This document shows, piece after piece, positions 40,803 through 49,229 of a DNA stretch of 64,000 nt; the stretch's first letter is position 1; each line of letters opens with the position of its first letter. The stretch comes from Falsochrobactrum ovis (lineage in GTDB: Bacteria; Pseudomonadota; Alphaproteobacteria; Rhizobiales; Rhizobiaceae), in assembly GCF_003259955.1 (NCBI RefSeq), contig NZ_QLMK01000009.1, positions 38,389 through 102,388 of the forward strand, read 5' to 3'. The notes beneath the pieces are model-generated. The model saw only the letters and a list, made by a program, of their open reading frames with translations. It was not told the origin of the DNA and did not search any database. A program made the translations under genes and the position numbers.

Positions 40803-41879
40803 TCACGCTAGCTGAGGGATGCCTGCGTGAAAAGCTCGCTGAGTTTTCTGGAGCAAGATCAAAACGGCTTGTTTTCGGTCAAGATTATAGGTTTCAGCTT
40901 CTGTGATTTCTCGCGTCAATTCGCTCCAGAAACGAGACCATATTTCGGCTTCACGCAAGCTGTGACTATGAGCGAGACGGCCTGCCTCATTTGCAACTTT
41001 ACTGAGCAGATAATCACGGAATAATTCATATTGTATTTCGGCTTCCCGCCCAGTTAGCGCTGTGGCGAGTGCATGCGCTTTGGGTAAGTTCAATACGGGA
41101 TCCGCCAAAATTGTATCGACGGCTTCGAATATCTCCATGCCACCAAACGTAGAAAGCAGCAGACCCTTGCGGACACTGCCTTCTGAACGCTGCAGAAGTG
41201 CTGGGGTTATATCCTCGGATTTAAGCCCATTATTGGCACCAAGCTGCTGGAGAGCGTCGGCAAGATGACTGTCATTTAACGGCTTGAACGGAATACTTTG
41301 ACAACGCGACCGAATTGTCGGCAAAAGCCTGCCCGACGAATGTGAGATCAGGATGAACAGCGCTCGCGCTGGCGGTTCCTCGAGAGTTTTAAGCAAAGCA
41401 TTGGCTGCGTTGCGATTCATATCATCAGCAGGATCAATAATCACAATTCGCCATGCATTGTCTGACGCCGTGCGAGACAAAAAATGCGTCACGCGGCGGA
41501 TTTCTTCCACCGGAATATTGGTCCTGAATCTACCGGTTTTCTGATCGAATGGCCGGTCGATGTGTAAAATAGCAGGTTGCATGCCCCCAGCAATTTGCCG
41601 CCACAAGGGCTTGCTGAAATCTGGTTTAATGATTTGATCCGGCGCCGCGCTATGATCGCCATGAGCTAACATATGCCCCGCAATATGAAATGCGAGGGTT
41701 GCTTTGCCGATACCTTGCACGCCTTCAAATAATAAAGCGTGGTGCATACGTCCATCGCGATAGGCATGAGCAAGAAAAGAACCTACATCCTCATGTCCGG
41801 TGAGATAAGCGTTGGCCGCTGGCTCAACCAAACCTTCAATCGAATCATGGGCTTTTGGAGTTTCCAGATCCTCAATCAC
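40803..41879 (-). CDS. holB: DNA polymerase III delta-prime subunit
   Basis: 358 residues. The clamp-loader AAA+ core has the degenerate P-loop region [20 protein letters not shown] near residue 49, the conserved [24 protein letters not shown] near residue 147 and the SRCQSIPF sensor near residue 195. Delta-prime helps load the beta clamp. The GTG start overlaps the tmk stop (GTGA), so the two are coupled, the usual tmk-holB pairing. Confidence 0.95.
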   Translation of the reverse strand: MIEDLETPKAHDSIEGLVEPAANAYLTGHEDVGSFLAHAYRDGRMHHALLFEGVQGIGKATLAFHIAGHMLAHGDHSAAPDQIIKPDFSKPLWRQIAGGMQPAILHIDRPFDQKTGRFRTNIPVEEIRRVTHFLSRTASDNAWRIVIIDPADDMNRNAANALLKTLEEPPARALFILISHSSGRLLPTIRSRCQSIPFKPLNDSHLADALQQLGANNGLKSEDITPALLQRSEGSVRKGLLLSTFGGMEIFEAVDTILADPVLNLPKAHALATALTGREAEIQYELFRDYLLSKVANEAGRLAHSHSLREAEIWSRFWSELTREITEAETYNLDRKQAVLILLQKTQRAFHAGIPQLA

Positions 41880-42520
41880 AGAAGACCTTTCTGAACCAAC
41901 AGCGCGTCAACCAGCCTGTTGATTTCACCTGATATTTCATCAACGGATTTATCTGCATCTATCACGTGACAACGATCCGGTTCTTCCTGCGCAATGGATA
42001 GGAAAGCCTGCCGACGCGCTTCGTGTATGGTCGCCCCCTCTTTCTCAAACCGATCTACAATTTCTGTACCGCGTCTTTTTTCCGCTCGCGCAAGTCCTTT
42101 TTCGGCAGGAATATCGAGTATGATCGTTAGATCCGGCAATATTCCATCTACGGTAATACGCTCGATTGCGGCCATGAATACGGGATTGAGATTTCCGGTC
42201 ACTCCCTGATAAACACGGCTTGAATCGATAAATCTATCGCAAAGAACGATCTGCCCTTGCTCGAGTGCAGGCCGAATGCGTTCATCAATATGGTCGGCGC
42301 GCGCAGCAGCAAAGAGAAGCGCTTCCATTGCAGGTCCATAGCACTCAACATTGCCGCTAAGAACCACATGCCGGACTGCCTCGGCGCCAGCCGAGCCGCC
42401 TGGTTCGCGGGTGATAACCACGTCTTGACCGAGCTTGCGTAAATGTTCTGCCAGTAGCGCAATCTGCGTTGATTTACCGGCACCTTCGCCACCTTCAAAC
42501 GTAATAAAAAGACCGCTCAC
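41876..42520 (-). CDS. tmk: thymidylate kinase
   Basis: 214 residues. The P-loop [12 protein letters not shown] is at residues ~8-19, the DR(F/Y) motif [13 protein letters not shown] near residue 93 and the LID region [14 protein letters not shown] near residue 148. It phosphorylates dTMP to dTDP. The start is GTG 42520. It lies 75 bases downstream of the Dac gene and overlaps holB. Confidence 0.96.
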   Translation of the reverse strand: MSGLFITFEGGEGAGKSTQIALLAEHLRKLGQDVVITREPGGSAGAEAVRHVVLSGNVECYGPAMEALLFAAARADHIDERIRPALEQGQIVLCDRFIDSSRVYQGVTGNLNPVFMAAIERITVDGILPDLTIILDIPAEKGLARAEKRRGTEIVDRFEKEGATIHEARRQAFLSIAQEEPDRCHVIDADKSVDEISGEINRLVDALLVQKGLL

Positions 42521-42595
42521 GCTAATTCCGCAAAAATGAGTTAGGCCCGGACGGGCATGTCCTGTTTATCGGCGTTTGATCGTGAGGTCGAGCCT

Positions 42596-43783
42596 TTAGA
42601 GATATTTTCTCATCCAACCTGTCGCCAGTTCCAGTGCAGCACTTCGCGCTTTTTGAGAAAGTGTCCCTTCCTGCACCGCCCTGGCCGTTACAACGGGCAA
42701 TTCGCGCACTATCGCGCCGTCAAGCTCAAACTGCACCGTGCCTACACGTATTCCCGCAGCAAACGGCGCTTGGAGCGGACCCTCATAGATTAGACTGGCT
42801 TTCAATTTCTCACGCCCGTCTTTCGGCAACAAGAGTGAGACCTCATTTTCAACTTTTAGAGGAACTGTTGCTTGGCTGCCCCCGAACACTTCGGCATCGC
42901 CTACAATATCTTCAGCGGAGAAAATCTGTACCTCATCAAATGCCGACATTCCCCAATCGACGAGTTTTTTTGCCTCTTCCTCGCGCTCCTTAATAGTTGC
43001 AAGTCCACTCATCGCCAGAAACAAACGCCGGCCGTTTTTTGCTGCAGAACCTACAAGCGCATAGCCCGAATCTTCGGTGTAGCCCGTAGCCAATCCGTCT
43101 GCACCAATATCGAGCGCAAGAAGTGGATTTCTATTGCGTTGGAAAATCTTATTCCATGTGAAATTCGGTTGGGAGTAAAATTTATAGAATTCGGGATAGG
43201 TCGTGTAGATATGTTGTGCAAGTCTAAGCAGATCAGACAAAGTGACGGTCTGTTCTGGTGCTGGTAAGCCAGTGGAATTAACAAATCTTGAATTTGACAA
43301 TCCCAATTCCACGGCTCGATTATTCATCATTTCAACAAAGGATTGTTCATTTCCCGCCAGCCCTTCCGCCAATATAATAGCGCCATCATTGGCGGCCTGA
43401 ACAATCATTCCTTGCAATAGATCTTCGACCGAAATGCTCGATTTTAGCGCGGCAAACATTGTGGAGGTGCGTGACGGAGCTCCCCCCGTCCGCCAAGCAT
43501 ATTCACTTACGGTATAAGTTGTATCCAACCTAATGCGGTTTTCCTTCAATGCGTGAAAGACGAGCTCCGCCGTCATCAATTTTGCTAAAGAAGCGGGCGC
43601 GATATTTTTATCGGGGTTTTTTGCAAGAAGGACAGTGCCGCTGTCATGGTCTATGAGTAAAACTTGGGGCGCTTTCGTCACGAAAGGCTCTTTTTGCACT
43701 TGCGCATGAGCCTCGGGCAAGCTCGCCCAGATAACGACCAGCAGAGCAATCGCGAGTTTTATACCGTTTGACAACAGCCACAT
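42596..43783 (-). CDS. D-alanyl-D-alanine carboxypeptidase family (PBP5-like), altered active-site motifs
   Basis: 395 residues. It has a signal peptide (cut after AHAQ near residue 28), the peptidase S11 domain and a C-terminal PBP5-type domain. A C-terminal amphipathic helix (LELATGWMRKYL) is suited to membrane anchoring. The nucleophile motif SLAK (Ser65, Lys68) is intact. The second motif, usually SxN, reads AAN (130-132), and the third, usually KTG, reads ATG (232-234). Family members normally trim stem peptides in peptidoglycan; these changes raise doubt about normal activity. It lies between rlpA and tmk. Confidence 0.88.
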   Translation of the reverse strand: MWLLSNGIKLAIALLVVIWASLPEAHAQVQKEPFVTKAPQVLLIDHDSGTVLLAKNPDKNIAPASLAKLMTAELVFHALKENRIRLDTTYTVSEYAWRTGGAPSRTSTMFAALKSSISVEDLLQGMIVQAANDGAIILAEGLAGNEQSFVEMMNNRAVELGLSNSRFVNSTGLPAPEQTVTLSDLLRLAQHIYTTYPEFYKFYSQPNFTWNKIFQRNRNPLLALDIGADGLATGYTEDSGYALVGSAAKNGRRLFLAMSGLATIKEREEEAKKLVDWGMSAFDEVQIFSAEDIVGDAEVFGGSQATVPLKVENEVSLLLPKDGREKLKASLIYEGPLQAPFAAGIRVGTVQFELDGAIVRELPVVTARAVQEGTLSQKARSAALELATGWMRKYL

Positions 43784-43859
43784 ATCTATTTCCCACGCAA
43801 TGCAAGTCTTATAAAGCGATACAACTCTTATAAAACAGCTACGCAGTTATAGATAGGAA

Positions 43860-45110
43860 TCAATCCATCCGCACAACAAAAGCGTCTGTTGCGCCCGCAT
43901 CCCATGCAGCTTTCAACAATTCATCATTGCTGTGATTTTCGGCATAGGCTGAGAGTTCATATAATTCGCCATCTGCAGTGGGGATTTTGACACGCTTCAC
44001 CCGAGCAAAAGACGGCAAGCCCTGCTCCAGCTGGGTGGCAGCGGAAAGCGACGAGAACAAGCCGAGCTCAACATATTCGCGTTGCTCTTCGGCCATACGA
44101 TTCTTCCACAAGGCAGACACAGCGCTTTCATTCAAAATATTATTATAGACCTGATTGGCCCAATCATCAGCCAAAGCAATGCGATCTTCCGCATATCCCG
44201 TAAGCCCAGTAATATGACCAGCATCTGCAATTCCAAAAGACGCCGGGCGATCAGAAGGCACAGGCACAGAGGCCGGAAGAACTGGACTCTCGTCTGCCAT
44301 TTGTCCATCCGTGGGATAGCTTGCAAAAGGAGCGTCAGCCTCTACAGTCGGATTAACCGGCATCGACGCCAATGCTGGCGACGAAGGAACCGGCGCATTC
44401 ATGGCTAACATAACGCCCGATGCGGGCTGACCCACGGGATCGCTGCCACCAGGAATATAAGATGCCAATAAGAATGCATCATCATTGCCGTCAAGCGGAG
44501 CTCTACCCACATATTCAACTTTTACTTGGGCCACTCCACTGTGTTTATAATCCAAAAGCTCGGCAGCTCTCTTAGATAGGTCGATCACGCGCCCACGTGC
44601 AAATGGGCCTCGATCATTCACCCGCACGATCACTGAACTACCGTTTTCGGTATTGGTCACTCGAGCATAGCTCGGTAGTGGCATGGTTGGATGTGCGGCA
44701 GTCAAATGTTCTTTATCGTAGATTTCACCATTTGCGGTGAGGCGTCCATGAAAAGCGTTGCCGTACCAGGACGCTTTTCCAACAACCGTATAATCTTTCT
44801 TCTTTTCCTTCGGATAATACCATTTACCCTTCACTTGATAGGGTTTACCGATTTGGTTGCGTCCGCCACCGCGTGGCAATGGCTTTCCAGCGGAATGAGC
44901 CACCCGCGGACTGGCCTTCACACCATATTTTGATTCAGGAAAATATTCTTTTGTCTGTTTCTTTTTAGGCGATTGTTCTGGGGAACCCGCGCAACCAGCA
45001 AGAACGATTGCTATTGCAGAGAAAGAAAGCAAGGAGACCGAGCGCCAAGATCTTAGCTTCCGAACGGACCTAATGCTTACCGCACGACATTCCTGCTGAT
45101 ATGAATCCAT
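43860..45110 (-). CDS. rlpA: RlpA-like septal lytic transglycosylase lipoprotein
   Basis: 416 residues from ATG 45110. A long basic lead and hydrophobic core end in the lipobox VLAGC near residue 39. The double-psi barrel is clear (~110-200): GKASWYGNAFHGRLTANGEIYD, TAAHPTMPLPSYARV and the catalytic Asp region GRVIDLS. The C-terminal ~75 residues look like a SPOR-type peptidoglycan-binding domain, which directs RlpA to septal naked glycan. An ATG six codons upstream is possible, but AGGCGTGAG supports the shorter start. It is first in the rlpA-dac-tmk-holB run. Confidence 0.88.
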   Translation of the reverse strand: MDSYQQECRAVSIRSVRKLRSWRSVSLLSFSAIAIVLAGCAGSPEQSPKKKQTKEYFPESKYGVKASPRVAHSAGKPLPRGGGRNQIGKPYQVKGKWYYPKEKKKDYTVVGKASWYGNAFHGRLTANGEIYDKEHLTAAHPTMPLPSYARVTNTENGSSVIVRVNDRGPFARGRVIDLSKRAAELLDYKHSGVAQVKVEYVGRAPLDGNDDAFLLASYIPGGSDPVGQPASGVMLAMNAPVPSSPALASMPVNPTVEADAPFASYPTDGQMADESPVLPASVPVPSDRPASFGIADAGHITGLTGYAEDRIALADDWANQVYNNILNESAVSALWKNRMAEEQREYVELGLFSSLSAATQLEQGLPSFARVKRVKIPTADGELYELSAYAENHSNDELLKAAWDAGATDAFVVRMD

Positions 45111-45270
45111 ACGTCTCACGCCTGCCATTTCAAAATACGATTTAATTCGTCCATTGAACCGAAACTAAAACCGATCGGCCCTGTGATCGCACTGAATGAT
45201 TGACGGAATATTAATTTAATGGCCCTGGCGAAACTGAACCCCGCATACAGAAGCTCCCCCTCTCCTTTAA

Positions 45271-45295
45271 GGAACCAAGTTGTAACCTAGACGTT
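45271..45295 (+). promoter_or_regulatory. EcfG-type general stress promoter upstream of a 25-residue membrane peptide
   Basis: GGAAC at 45271-45275 and CGTT at 45292-45295 are exactly 16 bases apart, the consensus for the alphaproteobacterial general stress sigma factor EcfG (RpoE1/SigT). The predicted start of transcription near 45302 leaves a 5' leader of about 20 bases with the ribosome binding site of the small ORF at 45323. Confidence 0.82.
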
Positions 45296-45322
45296 TTAAC
45301 GCCAATAATAGGGAGATACAAT

Positions 45323-45400
45323 ATGTTCCGCGCATTAATCCTTTGGTTCTTAGGCGTTCCTTTTCTTGTGGTTCTGGTACTTTGGTATTTCTTCTTCTAA
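45323..45400 (+). CDS. 25-residue single-helix membrane microprotein
   Basis: The peptide begins MFRALILWFLGVPFLVVLVL and ends WYFFF, so nearly all of it is one membrane helix after a short basic start (Arg3). An AGGGAG ribosome binding site lies 9-10 bases before the ATG. An EcfG-type promoter lies 28-52 bases upstream, and the stop is followed at once by a second such promoter. I recall similar short MFRALI-type proteins in rhizobia, always unnamed. No function is proposed; a stress-induced membrane effector or a partner of a membrane complex would fit. Confidence 0.78.
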   Translation: MFRALILWFLGVPFLVVLVLWYFFF

Positions 45401-45406
45401 ATTTTT

Positions 45407-45431
45407 GGAACCTTAGGGCAACGCGTTCGTT
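45407..45431 (+). promoter_or_regulatory. second EcfG-type general stress promoter
   Basis: GGAAC at 45407-45411 and CGTT at 45428-45431 are again separated by exactly 16 bases. It starts 6 bases after the microprotein stop. Nothing large is downstream on this strand; the only product would be the short transcript ending at the terminator at 45480-45507. Confidence 0.75.
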
Positions 45432-45437
45432 TCATCT

Positions 45438-45507
45438 ACGGCTCTTATGACCTCCGAGCCAGTCACCTAACGTCAACATGGCCCGCCCCCCCGGCGGGTC
45501 TTTTTTT
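45438..45507 (+). ncRNA. candidate general-stress small RNA of about 70 nt with anti-Shine-Dalgarno loop
   Basis: From the start expected for the promoter at 45407, a transcript would run to the T-run at 45507. Near its 5' end GGCTC (45440-45444) pairs with GAGCC (45456-45460), exposing an 11-base loop that contains CCTCC, complementary to a Shine-Dalgarno sequence. A 20-base linker and the terminator hairpin follow. Stress-controlled RNAs with C-rich target loops, such as Caulobacter GsrN, are known; homology to GsrN is not shown. A 7-codon ORF (ATG at 45448) lies inside but has no ribosome binding site. Inferred from promoter, fold and terminator. Confidence 0.6.
45480..45507 (+). terminator. 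rho-independent terminator after the microprotein/sRNA locus
   Basis: An 8-bp stem (GGCCCGCC/GGCGGGTC, one G-T pair), a C5 loop and seven T. The T run is on the plus strand, so it serves the plus-strand transcript, not the lipid kinase gene that ends at 45511 on the other strand. Confidence 0.92.
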
Positions 45508-45510
45508 GCA

Positions 45511-46407
45511 CTAATAATACGAAGGATCCGGGCGAAAAACCTCGATTGCTTTCAATCGGACTTTGAAATGTGCCGGCGTCCAACTGGTAAGTTCACCATC
45601 TGTATTAACTGGTCTTGGCTTTTTCGTTTTAATTATTAATTCAGTAGCCGAAAATGCACGGACATCCTCCCACTTAGCTTGCGTCCCCTGCCGGAGACTG
45701 GGAAGAAATTTTAGCAATTTCCACCAGTGATCGACCTCTAAACTATATATATCCAGCAATCCGTCATCAATTTTTGCGTCTTGTTTGATGGCCATGCCAC
45801 CGCCATAAAACTTACCATTCCCGACCGAGACCTGCAGCGTCGAAATTTTTTCCGTCGTACCCTCATGTTCCAAATATGCGGTAAATAAATCGGAGCGCCA
45901 AAGAATGCGCGCCGCTACAACAGCATAGCCTAGTTTACCAAACTTTCTTTTGGCATCTGCGTTAAGCTGTTGAGCCAGATCTGCGCTGAAACCAACACTG
46001 GCAACGTTGAAAAACGGATGTCCGTTCACCTCGCCTAAATCTACTGGATAGGGTTTATAAGCGAGTAATTCACGCGCTGCCTTTAACGGATCCGCTGGTA
46101 TTCCAATTGTACGTGCAAAATCATTGGCGGTGCCCATTGGTAAAATTGCTAGGGGCAATCGGGTTTCGAGTATGCCTTTTGCTGCTGCGTTCAGCGAACC
46201 ATCACCGCCAGCCACAATTACCAAATCAACCGCTTGATTATTGCGGATAATATCCGAGATGCTTTCGTCTTTCGTGGGACTTTTCTCGATTATCGAAATG
46301 CCGCCATCTTCCAAAATGGAACGAATAGCCGGACCAAATTCACCGCCACCACGTGCATTCGGATTAACAATAAGTAAGGCGCGGCGATTGGAGAGATGAG
46401 CCATCAA
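45511..46407 (-). CDS. diacylglycerol kinase family lipid kinase (YegS/DagK-like)
   Basis: 298 residues. The diacylglycerol kinase catalytic domain has LLIVNPNARGG (~residues 11-21), the nucleotide loop VIVAGGDGSLNAAAKG (~63-78) and the LPLAILPMGTANDFAR segment (~84-99). The C-terminal YegS-like half has NGKFYGGGM and NTDGE. It is soluble and unrelated in fold to the membrane DgkA also found here. Substrate may be diacylglycerol, sphingosine or another lipid. Two adjacent ATGs (46407, 46404) are possible starts. It is a single gene on this strand. Confidence 0.9.
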   Translation of the reverse strand: MMAHLSNRRALLIVNPNARGGGEFGPAIRSILEDGGISIIEKSPTKDESISDIIRNNQAVDLVIVAGGDGSLNAAAKGILETRLPLAILPMGTANDFARTIGIPADPLKAARELLAYKPYPVDLGEVNGHPFFNVASVGFSADLAQQLNADAKRKFGKLGYAVVAARILWRSDLFTAYLEHEGTTEKISTLQVSVGNGKFYGGGMAIKQDAKIDDGLLDIYSLEVDHWWKLLKFLPSLRQGTQAKWEDVRAFSATELIIKTKKPRPVNTDGELTSWTPAHFKVRLKAIEVFRPDPSYY

Positions 46408-46732
46408 ACACCTGCTATTTTGGTAGCTATATTATAGGATGCAGATTTGCGGCAAGATGATGGCCCCCCCCCCGAAATGACCCCAGCAACAACACCGTCA
46501 TATAAGGCGAACTATCATGCGTGTCGGTCTAAAATCGCGTTTGGAAGCCGTTGACGATGCACTTCATAACCGTGCTTAATCGGGGGGCATTGGGAGTTTT
46601 GAAACTACCGAACTCTACGATCAGCACCGCTGAAATTTATACGCCAACTATCTGTACGTAGAAAGAAAGATTTTGATCACTGATCAGGCCTTTTCTTAAG
46701 GCTTCAGGCCAATTTGATCACGGAAGTTGAAA
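46408..46732. other. gene-free region with C10 tract and palindrome
   Basis: About 325 bases between the lipid kinase start and the tRNA. A run of ten C is at 46464-46473. A 20-codon ORF (ATG at 46517) has AAGGCG upstream but no known relative. At 46681-46720 the segment is bounded by TGATCA on both sides with inner GGCCT/AGGCC arms, just past the tRNA 3' end, and could help end the tRNA transcript. No coding gene is supported. Confidence 0.4.
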
Positions 46733-46809
46733 TGGCGCACCCGGCGAGATTCGAACTCACGGCCTCTGCCTTCGGAGGGCAGCACTCTATCCAGCTGAGC
46801 TACGGGTGC
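46733..46809 (-). tRNA. tRNA-Arg (anticodon CCG)
   Basis: Read on the minus strand it begins GCACCCGTAGCTCAGCTGGA, with acceptor stem GCACCCG paired to CGGGTGC. The anticodon stem CTGCC/GGCAG encloses the loop CTCCGAA, giving CCG. The T arm contains GAGTTCGAATCTC, and CCA is encoded at the 3' end. 77 bases including CCA. It reads the CGG codon. Confidence 0.96.
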
Positions 46810-46829
46810 AGATTCCATCAATTAACCGC

Positions 46830-46858
46830 GTTCTAACCGAAGTTGGATTTCGCTTCAA
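46830..46858 (-). promoter_or_regulatory. possible sigma-70 type promoter of tRNA-Arg
   Basis: On the minus strand TTGAAG (46858-46853) and TAGAAC (46835-46830) are spaced 17 bases apart, about 20 bases before the tRNA 5' end. The -10 match is only partial. Confidence 0.35.
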
Positions 46859-47044
46859 CGACTTATTTCACATATGCCCACAAAAGACGACTGGACAAAC
46901 TAAGTTGAGCAATGTGACGCAGTGGCATCTGCAGCTTCGCGCGCTAAAAGGCTGCAAACCTTTTCTTGGTTTCTGAACAAACATCAGCGCATTGCTGCCA
47001 AATCTCTTCGGAGCAAAGACGCTGAAAGCAAGCGAGGCACCATA

Positions 47045-48664
47045 ATGTCAGAAACAATTTCCGCCGATCTTTTTCCTCTTGGCGAAGACAATACTCCCTA
47101 TCGCAAACTTTCATCAGATTACGTTTCAGTCGAAAGATTCAAGGGGCAGGATATTCTGGTTGTTGAACCGGAAGGCCTCCGCTTGCTTTCCGAGGCCGCT
47201 TTTGGTGACATTAATCACCTTCTTCGGCCCGGACATCTGCAACAGCTCGCTAATATTCTGCAAGATCCGGAAGCAACGGCCAATGATCGATTCGTCGCAT
47301 TTGATCTGCTGAAAAACGCCAATATTGCTGCCGGCGGGGTTCTTCCAATGTGTCAGGACACCGGAACAGCAATCATAATGGGCAAAAAGGGCCGTCGACT
47401 TTGGACCGAAGGCGGAGACGCTGAAGCGCTCGGCGCCGGGGTCCTTGACGCATATAATAAGAAAAACCTGCGATACTCGCAGCTTGCCCCAATCTCAATG
47501 TTTGAGGAAAAAAACACCAAGAATAATCTGCCTGCTCAAATTGATATTTATCAGGAAGGCGAGGATGCCTATAAATTCTTGTTTGTAGCCAAAGGTGGCG
47601 GCTCGGCAAATAAGACGTTTCTTTATCAGGGTACGCCTTCCCTGCTTACCCACGACAGGATGATTAATTTCCTCAAGGAAAAGATACTCACCCTTGGAAC
47701 AGCCGCCTGCCCGCCCTATCATCTTGCCATTGTCATTGGTGGCACCTCAGCCGAAATGAACCTCAAAACGGTGAAACTTGCATCCACGCGCTATCTGGAT
47801 GAGCTGCCCACAGAAGGTTCAGAAACCGGTCACGCGTTCCGTGATATTCAAATGGAAGCAGAGATTCATAAGCTCACGCAATCTCTTGGCATTGGGGCCC
47901 AGTTTGGCGGGAAATATTTCTGCCATGACGTGCGCGTTATCCGCTTGCCACGTCACGGCGCATCACTGCCAATCGGCCTGGGCGTTTCGTGTTCAGCTGA
48001 CCGGCAAGCCAAAGGTAAAATCACGCGAGAAGGCATTTTCCTTGAGCAACTAGAAACCAATCCGGCCCGCTTTATGCCCGACATCGATGAAGCTAAGCTA
48101 TCGTCGCATGTGATAAAGATTGATCTCAATCAACCGATGGATCAAATACTTAAGGAATTGTCGAAACACCCTGTAAAGACACAGGTTTCTCTGACTGGAT
48201 CGATAATCGTTGCCCGTGATTTGGCGCACGCTAAAATCCGTGAACGGCTTGAAAATGGTGAGCCTATGCCGGATTATTTCAAGAACCATCCGATCTATTA
48301 TGCCGGCCCAGCAAAGACACCCACTGGATATGCTTCGGGATCATTTGGCCCTACAACCGCTGGACGCATGGATTCTTATGTTGACCAATTCCAATCATTT
48401 GGCGGCTCAATGGTCATGCTTGCAAAGGGCAATCGTTCCCGTCAAGTCCGCGAAGCTTGCGCACGGCATGGTGGGTTCTATCTTGGCTCTATTGGCGGAC
48501 CGGCTGCGAGATTGGCACAAGACTGCATCAAAAAAGTTGAAATGGTCGAATATCCCGAACTCGGTATGGAGGCGATCTGGCGTATTGAGGTTGAAGATTT
48601 TCCCGCCTTTATCGTTGTGGACGACAAGGGTAATGATTTCTTCAAGGAATTCGATCTGGAATAA
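47045..48664 (+). CDS. class I fumarate hydratase (4Fe-4S)
   Basis: 539 residues. It interconverts fumarate and malate. The three cluster cysteines are Cys103 ([10 protein letters not shown]), Cys222 (TAACPPYH) and Cys316 ([14 protein letters not shown]). The C-terminal beta domain has [19 protein letters not shown], near residue 428. The frame is open upstream to 46922, but GAGG before ATG 47045 and the usual protein length favour this start. It is a single-gene unit with a terminator. It is often called fumA; class I A/B assignment is not meaningful here. Confidence 0.96.
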   Translation: MSETISADLFPLGEDNTPYRKLSSDYVSVERFKGQDILVVEPEGLRLLSEAAFGDINHLLRPGHLQQLANILQDPEATANDRFVAFDLLKNANIAAGGVLPMCQDTGTAIIMGKKGRRLWTEGGDAEALGAGVLDAYNKKNLRYSQLAPISMFEEKNTKNNLPAQIDIYQEGEDAYKFLFVAKGGGSANKTFLYQGTPSLLTHDRMINFLKEKILTLGTAACPPYHLAIVIGGTSAEMNLKTVKLASTRYLDELPTEGSETGHAFRDIQMEAEIHKLTQSLGIGAQFGGKYFCHDVRVIRLPRHGASLPIGLGVSCSADRQAKGKITREGIFLEQLETNPARFMPDIDEAKLSSHVIKIDLNQPMDQILKELSKHPVKTQVSLTGSIIVARDLAHAKIRERLENGEPMPDYFKNHPIYYAGPAKTPTGYASGSFGPTTAGRMDSYVDQFQSFGGSMVMLAKGNRSRQVREACARHGGFYLGSIGGPAARLAQDCIKKVEMVEYPELGMEAIWRIEVEDFPAFIVVDDKGNDFFKEFDLE

Positions 48665-48668
48665 CAAA

Positions 48669-48696
48669 AGGCGGCGAAAGCCGCCTCGTTATTTTT
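48669..48696 (+). terminator. rho-independent terminator of the fumarase gene
   Basis: AGGCGGC/GCCGCCT with a GAAA tetraloop, then CGTTATTTTT. It starts 4 bases after the stop and reaches the stop of the convergent DUF971 gene. Confidence 0.88.
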
Positions 48697-49060
48697 AACG
48701 GTCGCGTGTCAGGCCTTTTTGCGCCAATTCTTGCAGATAGTTTTGCCAGAGCGTCTCACGCTCGGTCCCTAATTTGCGTAAATAGGTCCACGAAAAGAGA
48801 CCCGTATTATGCATATCATCAAAGGTGATGCGCACGGCATAATTCCCAATCGGCTCCATTTGCATGATTTGCACTTCGCGTTTGCCGCCCACCGTAACCC
48901 TTTGTTCGGGTGAATGGCCCTGCACTTCCGCCGAGGGCGAAAGCACGCGCAAAAGCTCAGCAGAGAGTTCAAACCGTTCACCGTTCTCAAAGGCGACTGT
49001 GAGCAGCTTGCGATTACTCGATACGCGTAGCTCGGTAGGCCAAACTTCGCTCATCATCAT
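48695..49060 (-). CDS. DUF971 protein
   Basis: 121 residues. The DUF971 fold, also found as the N-terminal domain of gamma-butyrobetaine hydroxylases, is shown by WPTELRVSSNRKLLTVAFENG, the LRVLSPSAEVQGH segment and the C-terminal HNTGLFSWTYLRKLG. Stand-alone versions are linked in some bacteria to Fe-S or molybdenum cofactor genes; here it is divergent from moaA across 169 bases. Three ATGs in a row begin it; CGGAGA is best spaced for the third (49054). Confidence 0.9.
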   Translation of the reverse strand: MMMSEVWPTELRVSSNRKLLTVAFENGERFELSAELLRVLSPSAEVQGHSPEQRVTVGGKREVQIMQMEPIGNYAVRITFDDMHNTGLFSWTYLRKLGTERETLWQNYLQELAQKGLTRDR

Positions 49061-49229
49061 TCTCCGATCATCAATCCGTGTTACCTTTAAGGTTGCTCAC
49101 CCGCTTCATCTATCTGCCGACCGATACACGCTCGCGAATGCAATAGAAAGGCAAACTGGACAACTTCCATATAAGCACCTATCAATTAAAGTAGATAAAT
49201 TCACTCCGGCTTAATCGACTAATGGTTTC

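Noticed and set aside
46581-46670. Possible decayed tyrosine-recombinase tail beside tRNA-Arg (a short frame reading GSFETTELYDQHR)
   Set aside because: Only about 13 residues vaguely resemble integrase ends; no catalytic residues or attachment-site repeat were seen.
46922-47044. 41-codon extension of the fumarase frame
   Set aside because: Basic, low-complexity sequence unlike the family; ATG 47045 has GAGG upstream.
49061-49229. Molybdenum cofactor riboswitch ahead of moaA
   Set aside because: The region is short and I see no multi-stem structure like the Moco motif.
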